A stretch of DNA of 41,882 nt from Candidatus Acetothermia bacterium (lineage in GTDB: Bacteria; Bipolaricaulota; Bipolaricaulia; Bipolaricaulales; Bipolaricaulaceae), in assembly GCA_024653305.1 (NCBI GenBank), contig JANLFW010000012.1:1-41882 (forward strand). Reading direction: 5' to 3'. The translations under genes and the position numbers were made by a program. Below, in pieces: positions 30,344-38,310 of this stretch. The notes under the pieces are model-generated. The model searched no databases, was not told the origin of the DNA, and saw only the letters and a list, made by a program, of their open reading frames with translations. Position 1 is the stretch's first letter. Each line of letters starts with the position of its first letter.

Positions 30344-31513
30344 ATGGAACGGTACGACGTACTCGTGGTCGGGGGAGGGCCGGCCGGGGCGATCGCCGCC
30401 CGGGCCGCCGCCCGGGCCGGGGCCCGCGTCCTCCTCCTTGAGCGGTCCCCCCACCGCCCCGCCCGCTGCACCGGCCTTGTCAGCCCGGCCACGGCCGACG
30501 CCCTGGGGATCCCCGGCCACCTCGTGCTGCGGGCGATCCGCGGCGTGCGCGTCCACGCCCCGGGCGGAGGCGCCCTGGAGCTCGTCTCCCCTGCGGTCAA
30601 GGGCCTCGTCCTCGATCGGGCTGGCCTCGACCGGTGGCTCCTCGCCCGCGCCGCCGACGCCGGTGCCGCGGTGCGGCCGGGGGTGGCCGCACTCGGGCTC
30701 GCCGATCGCGTCCTCCGCACCACCGCCGGTCCGGTGGCGTTCGAGGTCCTGGTCGGCGCGGATGGGGCGCGGAGCGCCGTCGCCCGGTGGCTGGCGCTCC
30801 CGCCGCCGGCGGAGCTCCTGGTCGGGGTCCAGGCGGTGGTGCGGGCGGAGCTCGCCGGGGATCACGTGGAGGTGCAGCCGGGGAGCGGGGCCCCGGGCCT
30901 GTTCGCGTGGGCCGTGCCCGCCGAAGACGGCCTGGTCCGGGTCGGCCTGGCCACGACCGACGGCCGCGCCGCCCCCGCCCTCCTCGCCCGGTTCCTCGCC
31001 GCCCGGTTCCCGGGGGCGGAGGTGGTGGCCCACGCGAGCGGCCTCATCCCCATCGGCCCCCCGCCGCGTACGGCCATAAACCGGGCCTTCCTCGTCGGCG
31101 ACGCCGCCGGCCAGGTGAAGCCCTTGTCGGGAGGTGGGCTCGCGTTCATCGCCCGCTGCGCCCCCCTCGCCGGCGAGGCCGCGGCCCAGGGGCCCGCTGC
31201 CCTCCCCGGCTACGACGCCCGCTGGCGGGCCGCCCTCGGGGAGGAGATCGCGTTCGGCCTCCGCGCCCGGCGGGTCCTCCTCCGCCTTTCGGATCGTGAC
31301 CTGGACCGGCTGATCCCCGCCCTCGACCGGCCGGAGCTGCGGCGGGTCGTGGCCGAGGCCGGGGACATCGACCGCCCATCCCGCCTCCTGCGGGCGGTCC
31401 TCGCCCGGCCTGCCCTGTGGGGGTCGCTCCTCCCGGCGGTCGATGCCCTCGGGGGCTGGGCCCGGGTGCGGGGCCTTCTCGCCGATTTGCCCCCCGCTCC
31501 CTCCCACCGCTAG
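30344..31513 (+). CDS. geranylgeranyl-reductase-like FAD oxidoreductase
   Basis: A 389-residue FAD-dependent oxidoreductase of the geranylgeranyl reductase / digeranylgeranyl-glycerophospholipid reductase-like group. N-terminal dinucleotide fold VLVVGGGPAGAIAARAAA (residues 6-23) with the LLLER acidic end; PARCTGLVS with the conserved Cys; the second FAD motif FLVGDAAGQVKPLSGGGLAF (about 245-265). Such enzymes saturate isoprenoid chains of lipids, quinones or carriers. The ATG has only a weak AGGA site and follows a palindromic repeat directly. Exact substrate unknown. Confidence 0.85.
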   Translation: MERYDVLVVGGGPAGAIAARAAARAGARVLLLERSPHRPARCTGLVSPATADALGIPGHLVLRAIRGVRVHAPGGGALELVSPAVKGLVLDRAGLDRWLLARAADAGAAVRPGVAALGLADRVLRTTAGPVAFEVLVGADGARSAVARWLALPPPAELLVGVQAVVRAELAGDHVEVQPGSGAPGLFAWAVPAEDGLVRVGLATTDGRAAPALLARFLAARFPGAEVVAHASGLIPIGPPPRTAINRAFLVGDAAGQVKPLSGGGLAFIARCAPLAGEAAAQGPAALPGYDARWRAALGEEIAFGLRARRVLLRLSDRDLDRLIPALDRPELRRVVAEAGDIDRPSRLLRAVLARPALWGSLLPAVDALGGWARVRGLLADLPPAPSHR

Positions 31514-31521
31514 ACTCCCGC

Positions 31522-33705
31522 GTGCCCAAACGGAAGGCTCAATCGACCAGAAAAGGGTTCCCAGACCGCCTGTCTCGGGTTCGGTTCTGCGCGCTCCTGT
31601 TCTTCCTGTTCTCGATGCCCATCTTCTTCTCCCCGTGGAACACGGAATACGGGTACACGAAGTCCATCTACACCCTCGTGTTCGTGTCCCTGCTCCTCGT
31701 CCTGTGGGGGATCGAGGCCCTCCTCCGGCGAAAGGTCGAGGTCGAGCTGTCCTGGCTCTTCCCCATCCTCCCGGCGCTCCTCCTTGCCTCCCTCCTCTCC
31801 CTGACCGGGGGGATGCCGGCGTGCGTGATCCTCCAGTCGGCGACGCTCATCCTCTACTTCGGCGTTGTGTTCTTCCTTGTGGCCAACGCTGGCACAAAAG
31901 ATCGGGAACTGATACTCATTTTGGGGGCCTTGCTCTTCTCCGCTTTCCTGAACGCCCTGTTCGGCCTCCTCCAGTACGCGGGGGCGGTGGGGGGCGGGCC
32001 GGGTCGGGGCCTGGAGGCGATGATCGCCACGATGGGCAACCGCCAGTTCCTGGCCGGGTTCCTGTCCTACCTGGTGCTGCCGGCGGGGATCCTCCTCCTC
32101 CGGCTCCGCCGACCATGGGCCTGGATTCCCGCGCTCCTCGGGGCCGGGTTCGTCCTCGCCGTGGCCCTCCTCACCCGGCAGGTCGGGGTCCGGCTGGGCC
32201 TGGCGGGGGGGCTTGGGTTCGTCGCGCTGGGGTTGGGCCTGTGGCCGGCCCGGGCCGGAGGGTGGCCGCGCTGGGCGGCCGCGGCCGGGGTGGCTCTCGC
32301 CGCGCTGGGCGGGACGATGGGGGTGCTCGGGGTCCTCGCCTTCGTGGCGGCTGCGGCCGGGGCAGCGGCCCTGTGGGCGCTGGGCCGGGCGTTGCGCCGG
32401 TTTCGTTGGGCGTGGATCCCCACCGCGGCCGGGCTCCTCGCCGCCGTGTTCCTCCTCATCCCCGTGACCACCCCGATCCCGGCGGTGGTCAAGCTCTGGC
32501 AGCGGCAGTCCGGTGCGGTGCGGGCGTGGGACTGGTGGGTTGGGTACGAGATGTGGCGGGATAAGCCCGTGTTCGGGGTCGGCCTTGGGGCATACAAGAT
32601 CCTGTTCGTCCCGTACAAGCCAGCGTTCCTCGCCACCCCCCGCGGGGCCGGCTACGCGTTCCCCTTCCCCCGCGCCGATCAGGCCCACAACGAGTACGTC
32701 CAGGTCGCCTCCGAGCTGGGCACGGTCGGGTTCCTCGTCCTCCTCGCCGGCCTCGGCCTCCTCGCCTACTTCGGCCTGCGCCGCGTCGCCACCCAGACGG
32801 ATCCGGCCAAGCGGGTGGAGCTCCTCCTCTTGGGCGGCGGCCTCGTGGCGTTCCTCGCCCACGCCGTGCCCACCTTCCCCTGGCATCTGCCGGCGTCCGC
32901 TCTGGCGTTCGTGGCCATCCTCGGGCTCGCCTTCTCCCCCCGCTACGGCCCGGCGGGGGCCCTCTCCGTGCGCTTGCGCGGCCGGCCCCTGCGCGGCCTC
33001 GTTGGGGGGCTCTCCCTCCTCGCCCTCGTCGTGACCGTGTTCGCGGTGCGGGACATCACCGCCGACGCCTACCTCCTCGCCGGGCAGGCCTCCCTCAGCT
33101 TGGGAAACGTCCCCCTGGCCCGGCAGCAGCTCTCCCGGGCGGTGGAGCTCGACTTCTGCCCCCGGGTGAGCCTGTACTGGCTGGGGATGGCCCACGCCCA
33201 CGCCGGCGACCTTCCCGCCGCCCAGGCCGCGCTCCGGAAGTGCCTCTCCCGCTACCGGCCGGAGATCCTCTACCTCAATTTGGCCTCGGTGGACCTCGAG
33301 CTCGGCGAGGTCGCCGAGGCCAGGGCGCTCCTTGAGGAACTCCTCGCCACCCATCCCCTGCGGGACCAGGAGCTCGAGGCCCACTACCTCCTGGCCGTGG
33401 CCGACCTCAAGGAGGGGGAATACCTTGAGGCCAAGCGCCGGTTGGAAGAGCTGGTCCAGCTCGACCCCCGGTTCGAACGGGCGTGGATGCTCCTCGGGGA
33501 GATCGCGCGCGCCCGGCTCTTCTACGCCGAGGCGCGGGCCCATTTCCAGCGGGCCCTTGAGGTGATCGTCGAGAAGGAAAGGGCGGTCCAAGCCTCGCTC
33601 CGGGCCGAGCTCACCCTCGCCCAGTTCGGGGAGCTCCAGGCCAAGCTCAGGCGGCTTCGCCAAGAGCGCGAGGCGGTGGAGCGGGCCCTCTCGCAACTCC
33701 CGTGA
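31522..33705 (+). CDS. O-antigen ligase-like membrane protein with TPR domain
   Basis: A 727-residue membrane protein. About eleven to thirteen membrane helices span residues 15-510; the Wzy_C (O-antigen ligase/polymerase) signature is seen as RAWDWWVGYEMWRDKPVFG followed by VGLGAYKILF and the conserved periplasmic DQAHNEYVQVASELGTVGFL. The C-terminal 190 residues are TPR-like repeats (YLLAGQASLSLGNVPLARQQ, YWLGMAHAHAGDLPAAQAAL, HYLLAVADLKEGEYLEAKRR). GTG start 8 bases after the FAD gene stop, no strong site. Ligase versus polymerase and glycan or protein acceptor cannot be told; no glycosyltransferases are near. Confidence 0.86.
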   Translation: MPKRKAQSTRKGFPDRLSRVRFCALLFFLFSMPIFFSPWNTEYGYTKSIYTLVFVSLLLVLWGIEALLRRKVEVELSWLFPILPALLLASLLSLTGGMPACVILQSATLILYFGVVFFLVANAGTKDRELILILGALLFSAFLNALFGLLQYAGAVGGGPGRGLEAMIATMGNRQFLAGFLSYLVLPAGILLLRLRRPWAWIPALLGAGFVLAVALLTRQVGVRLGLAGGLGFVALGLGLWPARAGGWPRWAAAAGVALAALGGTMGVLGVLAFVAAAAGAAALWALGRALRRFRWAWIPTAAGLLAAVFLLIPVTTPIPAVVKLWQRQSGAVRAWDWWVGYEMWRDKPVFGVGLGAYKILFVPYKPAFLATPRGAGYAFPFPRADQAHNEYVQVASELGTVGFLVLLAGLGLLAYFGLRRVATQTDPAKRVELLLLGGGLVAFLAHAVPTFPWHLPASALAFVAILGLAFSPRYGPAGALSVRLRGRPLRGLVGGLSLLALVVTVFAVRDITADAYLLAGQASLSLGNVPLARQQLSRAVELDFCPRVSLYWLGMAHAHAGDLPAAQAALRKCLSRYRPEILYLNLASVDLELGEVAEARALLEELLATHPLRDQELEAHYLLAVADLKEGEYLEAKRRLEELVQLDPRFERAWMLLGEIARARLFYAEARAHFQRALEVIVEKERAVQASLRAELTLAQFGELQAKLRRLRQEREAVERALSQLP

Positions 33706-33715
33706 CCGGGACCTG

Positions 33716-33862
33716 AACGTCGGGGATCAACCCCGACGCTACGGTCCGTTTCCCCTCCCCCTTGATGGGGGAGGGTCAGGGAGAGGGTGATCCCCTCACC
33801 CCAGCCCTCTCCCACAACGGGGAGAGGGGGCAAGCGCAGCGTCGGCCTTCATGGCCGACGTT
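33716..33862. repeat. mosaic repeats upstream of secA
   Basis: Type 1 (GTCGGGGATCAACCCCGAC, 33719), two type-3 blocks (CCCTTGATGGGGGAGGGTCA; CCCTCACCCCAGCCCTCTCC) and type 2 (GTCGGCCTTCATGGCCGAC, 33841). The last unit ends only 3 bases before the secA -35 box. Confidence 0.82.
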
Positions 33863-33864
33863 GG

Positions 33865-33893
33865 TTGCGGCCCGGTTGGGACGGGCGTATAGT
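33865..33893 (+). promoter_or_regulatory. secA promoter, apparently leaderless
   Basis: TTGCGG (33865-33870), 17 bases, TATAGT (33888-33893). Transcription would begin near 33900, within about 3 bases of the secA ATG at 33903, where no ribosome binding site exists. Confidence 0.65.
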
Positions 33894-33902
33894 GTTTTCG
33901 GT

Positions 33903-36668
33903 ATGCTGTCCTTCCGCCAGGCCCTCGACGTCCTGTTCGGCCAGACCAACGACCAGAAGCTGCGCCGCCTCTTGCCCATGGTCGAGCAGGTGGGCGCGTG
34001 GGCCGATCGGGCCCGGGCCCTGTCCGACGGGGAGCTCCGCGCCAAGACCGACGAGTTCCGGGAGCGCCTCGCTTCCGGGGAAACGGCCGACGACCTCCTC
34101 CCCGAGGCGTTCGCCGTGGTGCGGGAGGCGGCCCAGCGGACGATCGGCCTTCGCCCCTACGACGTCCAGGTGCTGGGGGGGATCGTCCTCCACCAGCGGC
34201 GGATCGCGGAGATGAAGACGGGCGAAGGGAAGACCCTCGTCGCCACGATGCCCGCCTACCTCAACGCCCTCGTCGGCAAGGTCCACATCGTCACCGTGAA
34301 CGACTACTTGGCCAAGCGCGACCGCTACTGGATGGGCCCGGTCTACGAGTCCCTTGGCCTTTCCGTGGGGCTCCTCCAGGAGGACATGGGCCCGGAGGAG
34401 CGCAGGGCCGCCTACGCCTGCGACATCACCTACGGCACCAACGCCCAGTTCGGGTTCGACTACCTGCGCGACCACATGGTCCTGTCCCGCAGCCAGAAGG
34501 TGCAGGGCCCCCTCGACTACGCGATCGTGGACGAGATCGACTACATCTTGATCGACGAGGCGAGGACCCCGCTCATCATCTCCGGCCCCACCGCGGAGAC
34601 GGCCCGCTTCTACCGGGAGTTCGCCCGCATCGCCAAGCTCTTCCGCCCCGGGGAGGACTTCGAGGTGGACGAGGAACGGAAGCGCCTGTCCCTCACCGAC
34701 CAAGGGTGGCAGAAGGCCGAGAAGATCCTCAAGTTCGACAACATCGCCGACCCCCGCGCCACCACCGCCCGCTACTACCTGGAGACGGCCCTCCGGGCGC
34801 GCACGTTCTTCCATCGCGACCGGGACTACATCGTCAAGGACGGCCGGGTGATCATCGTCGACGAGTTCACCGGCCGCCTCATGCCCGACCGCCGCTACTC
34901 GGGCGGCCTCCACCAGGCGATCGAGGCCAAGGAGAACCTCCCCATCCAGCGGGAGAGCCAGACCTTGGCCCAGATCACGCTCCAACACTACTTTCGCCTC
35001 TACCGGGGCCTGGCGGGGATGACCGGCACCGCCAAGACGGAAGAACAGGAGTTCAAGGAGATCTACGGCCTCGATGTGGTCCAGATCCCCACCAACCGCC
35101 CCCTCATCCGGGAGCAGCTCCCGGACGTGATCTACCGGACGCGCGAGGGCAAGTTCCGCGCGGTGGCGGACGCGGTGGAGAGGCTGTACAAGGAGGGCCG
35201 CCCGGTGTTGATCGGCACCACCTCGATCGAGGACTCCGAGTACCTCTCGCTGATCCTCAAGCGGCGGAACCTCCCCCACCAGGTCCTGAACGCCAAGCAC
35301 CACGAGCGGGAGGCCCAGATCGTGGCCCAGGCCGGGCGCCTGGGGGCGATCACCATCGCCACCAACATGGCCGGCCGCGGCACGGACATCCTCCTCGGTG
35401 GGAACCCGGAGTACCGGGCCCGCGGGGAGTGCGACCCGGCGGAGGAGCCGGAGCGGTACCGGGAGCTCCTGGCGCGGTACCGGGCCGAGGCCGAGGAAGA
35501 GCGACGGAAGATCGTGACCCCGGTCGAGCCCGATTCTTCTGCCGGGAAGCGGGCCCTCGACCTCATCCGCCAGTGGTGCCGGGAGACGGGCCGGCCGTTC
35601 CGGCCCGAGGGGTGGCGGGGGGAGCTCTACCAGGGGGGGCTGATGGTCCTCGGCTGCCAACGCCACGAGGCGCGGCGGATCGACGACCAGCTCGCCGGGC
35701 GTGCCGGCCGCCAGGGCGATCCCGGCTCGTCCCAGTTCTTCCTGTCCCTGGAGGACGACCTCCTTAGGATCTTCGGCGGGGAGCGCCTGGGGGCGTTGAT
35801 GGACCGCCTGGGGATCAAAGAAGGGGAGGCGATCACCCACGACCTCCTCACCCGCGCCATCCGCCGGGCCCAAAAACGGGTCGAGGAGCGGAACTTCGAG
35901 ATCAGAAAAAGGCTCCTCGAGTACGACGAGATCATGGCCCGCCAGCGGGAGGCGATCTACGCCCTGCGGGAGCGGTTCCTCATCCCCGAGGACGGGGAGG
36001 CGCGGAACGACGAGGACCTGCGGACCTACCTCACGGAGATGCTCGGCGAGTACGCCGAGGTGCTCGCCGACCGGTACCTGCGCCCGCCCCAGTCCCCGGA
36101 CGAGTGGGACCGGGAGGGGCTCCTCCGCGAGCTCGGCCAGATCTGCGCGCCGCCCCCGGCAGCCGCTGACCTCGACGGGCGCAAGCCCGAGGACGTGGCC
36201 GCCCGGGTGGAGGAACTGCTCCTTGCCCAGCTCGACCGCCAGTGGAGGCGCCTCTCCCCCCATTTCCCCCTTGTGGTGCGGATGGTCCTCCTGCGCACGG
36301 TGGACGAGAACTGGCGCCAGCACCTCCTCGAGCTCGATGACCTGCGGGAGGGGATCGGCCTTCGCGCCTATGGGGGCACCGACCCCCTGGTGGAGTTCAA
36401 GCGGGAGGCCCACCGCCTGTTCCAGGAGATGCTCCTCCGCAGCGAGGAGGAAGCCCTGCGGTTCCTGCTCTCGCCGCGGCTGGCGATCCGTGAGCCGGCC
36501 GGCGCCCCGCGGGCGGCCACGGCCTCCGCCCCTACGGCGGCCGACCGGGCGGCGCGCACGAGCACCACCGCCCCTCGCCCCACCGCCGCGGGCAAGGTCG
36601 GCCGCAACGACCCCTGCCCGTGCGGCTCGGGGAAGAAGTACAAGCACTGCTGCGGCCGCAAGGGTTGA
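33903..36668 (+). CDS. secA: SecA preprotein translocase ATPase
   Basis: A 921-residue SecA, the motor that drives proteins through SecYEG. Walker A MKTGEGKT (104-111), DEAD-type IVDEIDYILIDEARTP (about 207-221), VDEFTGRLMPDRRYSGGLHQ, GMTGTAKTEEQEF, AGRGTDILLGGNPEY (about 490), the QLAGRAGRQGDPGSSQFFLS arginine-finger region, helical scaffold VDENWRQHLLELD, and the C-terminal zinc module CPCGSGKKYKHCCG that binds SecB/ribosome/phospholipid. The Ala/Thr-rich linker before it is normal. The start was placed at MLSFRQALDVLFG; longer open frame upstream is repeat DNA. Confidence 0.98.
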   Translation: MLSFRQALDVLFGQTNDQKLRRLLPMVEQVGAWADRARALSDGELRAKTDEFRERLASGETADDLLPEAFAVVREAAQRTIGLRPYDVQVLGGIVLHQRRIAEMKTGEGKTLVATMPAYLNALVGKVHIVTVNDYLAKRDRYWMGPVYESLGLSVGLLQEDMGPEERRAAYACDITYGTNAQFGFDYLRDHMVLSRSQKVQGPLDYAIVDEIDYILIDEARTPLIISGPTAETARFYREFARIAKLFRPGEDFEVDEERKRLSLTDQGWQKAEKILKFDNIADPRATTARYYLETALRARTFFHRDRDYIVKDGRVIIVDEFTGRLMPDRRYSGGLHQAIEAKENLPIQRESQTLAQITLQHYFRLYRGLAGMTGTAKTEEQEFKEIYGLDVVQIPTNRPLIREQLPDVIYRTREGKFRAVADAVERLYKEGRPVLIGTTSIEDSEYLSLILKRRNLPHQVLNAKHHEREAQIVAQAGRLGAITIATNMAGRGTDILLGGNPEYRARGECDPAEEPERYRELLARYRAEAEEERRKIVTPVEPDSSAGKRALDLIRQWCRETGRPFRPEGWRGELYQGGLMVLGCQRHEARRIDDQLAGRAGRQGDPGSSQFFLSLEDDLLRIFGGERLGALMDRLGIKEGEAITHDLLTRAIRRAQKRVEERNFEIRKRLLEYDEIMARQREAIYALRERFLIPEDGEARNDEDLRTYLTEMLGEYAEVLADRYLRPPQSPDEWDREGLLRELGQICAPPPAAADLDGRKPEDVAARVEELLLAQLDRQWRRLSPHFPLVVRMVLLRTVDENWRQHLLELDDLREGIGLRAYGGTDPLVEFKREAHRLFQEMLLRSEEEALRFLLSPRLAIREPAGAPRAATASAPTAADRAARTSTTAPRPTAAGKVGRNDPCPCGSGKKYKHCCGRKG

Positions 36669-36683
36669 CCGGAGCTCGTTCCC

Positions 36684-36711
36684 TTGACTCCACCGCCCTT
36701 TGGTCTATCAT
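36684..36711 (+). promoter_or_regulatory. promoter of the hrcA-grpE-dnaK-dnaJ operon
   Basis: TTGACT (36684-36689), 16 bases, TATCAT (36706-36711). The transcript would start near 36718, just ahead of the CIRCE operator. Confidence 0.75.
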
Positions 36712-36724
36712 TCGTGGTCGGTGA

Positions 36725-36751
36725 TTAGCAATCGAAGGAGGTGAGTGCTAA
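36725..36751 (+). promoter_or_regulatory. CIRCE operator overlapping the hrcA ribosome binding site
   Basis: TTAGCAATC (36725-36733), 9 bases, GAGTGCTAA (36743-36751): the HrcA-binding inverted repeat with one mismatch from the consensus left arm. The spacer contains GGAGG, the hrcA ribosome binding site, and the right arm abuts the ATG at 36752. HrcA would therefore repress its own operon, and the mRNA hairpin could also mask translation initiation. Confidence 0.93.
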
Positions 36752-37789
36752 ATGCGTGGGCGGAGGGCACTCTTGCTCATCGAGGTGGTGGACCGGTACA
36801 TCCGGACCCGCCACCCCGTGTCCTCCCAGGAGCTGGTTCGGGAATACCGGCATCGGTTCAGTTCGGCCACCGTCCGCAACGAGCTCCTCGCCTTGGAGCG
36901 CGAACGGTACCTGTACAAGCCCCACCCCTCCTCCGGCCGCATCCCCACCCGTTCTGGGCTCCGGTTCTTCGCCGAGTGGCTCCTCGCCCTCGCCGACCTC
37001 GGGGAGCGCCCGACCCGCCTCCCCGCCGAGCCCCAGGAGCCGGCTTCCCCGCAGCTCCCAGTGCTCCTCCGCCGCACCGCCCTTCTCCTCGCGGCGATGA
37101 CCGGCCAGCTCGGGTTCGCGTTGGCCCCGCCCCGCGAGCGGCTGCGCCTTCTGGACTTCGCCATGCGCCGGGTGGGTCCGAGCACGGTGCTGACCGTCAC
37201 CCTGTCCGAGCTCGGGATGGTGGAGTCCCGCGTGCTGTTGCTCGACGTCGACCTGGGGCCGGAGGAGCTGGCGGAGGCGGAAGCGCTCCTCCTGGAGCAG
37301 TTGAAGGGCCGTGCCCTGGCCGACCTTGCCGGCCAGGACCGGCCGGCGGAGGGATGGCACAGCCGGGCCCGCCTGTGCGCCCTCGGCATCCTCCGCCAGT
37401 TGGCGGAGCAGGAGCCGGAACGATCCCTGTACGTGGAGGGTTGGCCCCAGTTCCTGGCCGAGCTCTCCGTGGGCTCGTCGGATTGGGCGCTCGGGCAGGT
37501 GCGGGCCCTCCTGCGCTTCCTCGACGACGAGCGCGCGTTCGCCGCCGCGCTCTCTGAACTGCGGCGGGGCCAGGAAGGGTTGACCGTCCACGTGGGCGAC
37601 GCCTCGATCCCGGAGCTTTCCGAGTTCAGCGTGGTCTCCGCCCCCTACCTCGCCGGTGGGGGGGTGCTTGGGGTGATCGGCCCCCTGTGGATGGACTACG
37701 CCCGCGCCTTTTCCGCGACCCGTTATGTGGCCGGTCGGCTGGGCGGGCTGCTCGCCCGAGAACGCCCGGAGACAGGGGTGAAGGCATGA
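36752..37789 (+). CDS. hrcA: heat-inducible transcription repressor HrcA
   Basis: A 345-residue HrcA, repressor of class I heat-shock genes through CIRCE. N-terminal winged helix: LLIEVVDRYIRTRHPVSSQE, then SSATVRNELLALERERYLYK and PHPSSGRIPTRSGLRFF (about 50-75). The central GAF-like domain and the C-terminal segment SEFSVVSAPYLAGGGVLGVIGP with MDYARAFSATRYVAGRL are typical. The ATG follows the CIRCE directly. Its stop overlaps the grpE start (ATGA). In most bacteria HrcA folding depends on GroE, giving feedback; groEL is not in this window. Confidence 0.97.
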   Translation: MRGRRALLLIEVVDRYIRTRHPVSSQELVREYRHRFSSATVRNELLALERERYLYKPHPSSGRIPTRSGLRFFAEWLLALADLGERPTRLPAEPQEPASPQLPVLLRRTALLLAAMTGQLGFALAPPRERLRLLDFAMRRVGPSTVLTVTLSELGMVESRVLLLDVDLGPEELAEAEALLLEQLKGRALADLAGQDRPAEGWHSRARLCALGILRQLAEQEPERSLYVEGWPQFLAELSVGSSDWALGQVRALLRFLDDERAFAAALSELRRGQEGLTVHVGDASIPELSEFSVVSAPYLAGGGVLGVIGPLWMDYARAFSATRYVAGRLGGLLARERPETGVKA

Positions 37790-38310
37790 CCGGCGATCCA
37801 AACGAGCGGCAGCTGAGCGGCGAGCTCCCCGTCCGCGACGAAGCTTCCCGGCTGCGGGCGGACCTCCTGCGCCTTGCCGCCGACTTCGACAACTACCGGA
37901 AAGAGGTGGCCCGCGAGCGGGAGGCGCTTGCTTCCCGGGCCGTGGACGAGGCGCTCCTCGCGTTCCTCCCGGTCTGCGACGCCCTGGAGCGGGCCCTGGC
38001 CGCGTTCCGTCAGGATGGGGACGCTCAGGCGCTCGGGGAGGGGCTCGGGCGGGTGTCCGCCCTGGCCGAGGAGGTGCTCCGCCGCCTGGGATGTGAGCCC
38101 ATCCCCTCGGTGGGCCGAAAGTTCGACCCGGCCTACCACGAGGTGCTCTCGGCCCAAGTATCCGATGAGGAGCGGTACGTGATCCTGGAAGAGTTCGAGC
38201 GAGGCTTCGTCAGGAACGGCCGGGTGTTGCGCCCGGCCAAGGTGAAGGTCAGCTTGGGCAGGGAAGGGGGTGATGGAGATGGAGACGAAGGAAAAGGTGA
38301 TCGGCATTGA
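37786..38310 (+). CDS. grpE: GrpE nucleotide exchange factor
   Basis: A 174-residue GrpE that releases ADP from DnaK. Long N-terminal helix with [20 protein letters not shown] (about 30-50), then [12 protein letters not shown], and the C-terminal beta domain with [16 protein letters not shown] and [12 protein letters not shown]. Short N-terminus. The start overlaps hrcA and the last 38 bases overlap the dnaK start region, so the acidic [10 protein letters not shown] tail is encoded by the dnaK leader. Confidence 0.95.
   Translation: MTGDPNERQLSGELPVRDEASRLRADLLRLAADFDNYRKEVAREREALASRAVDEALLAFLPVCDALERALAAFRQDGDAQALGEGLGRVSALAEEVLRRLGCEPIPSVGRKFDPAYHEVLSAQVSDEERYVILEEFERGFVRNGRVLRPAKVKVSLGREGGDGDGDEGKGDRH

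Noticed and set aside
33762-33902. Upstream extension of secA
   Set aside because: Encoded residues are translated repeats and lie upstream of the promoter; MLSFRQALDVLFG is the normal SecA start.
33849-36647. 932-residue open frame antisense to secA
   Set aside because: Shadow frame created by GC-rich codons; no family motifs, while the plus strand is unmistakable secA. The same holds for the long antisense frames at 20543-23407, 31510-33696, 23873-24790 and 1033-2097.
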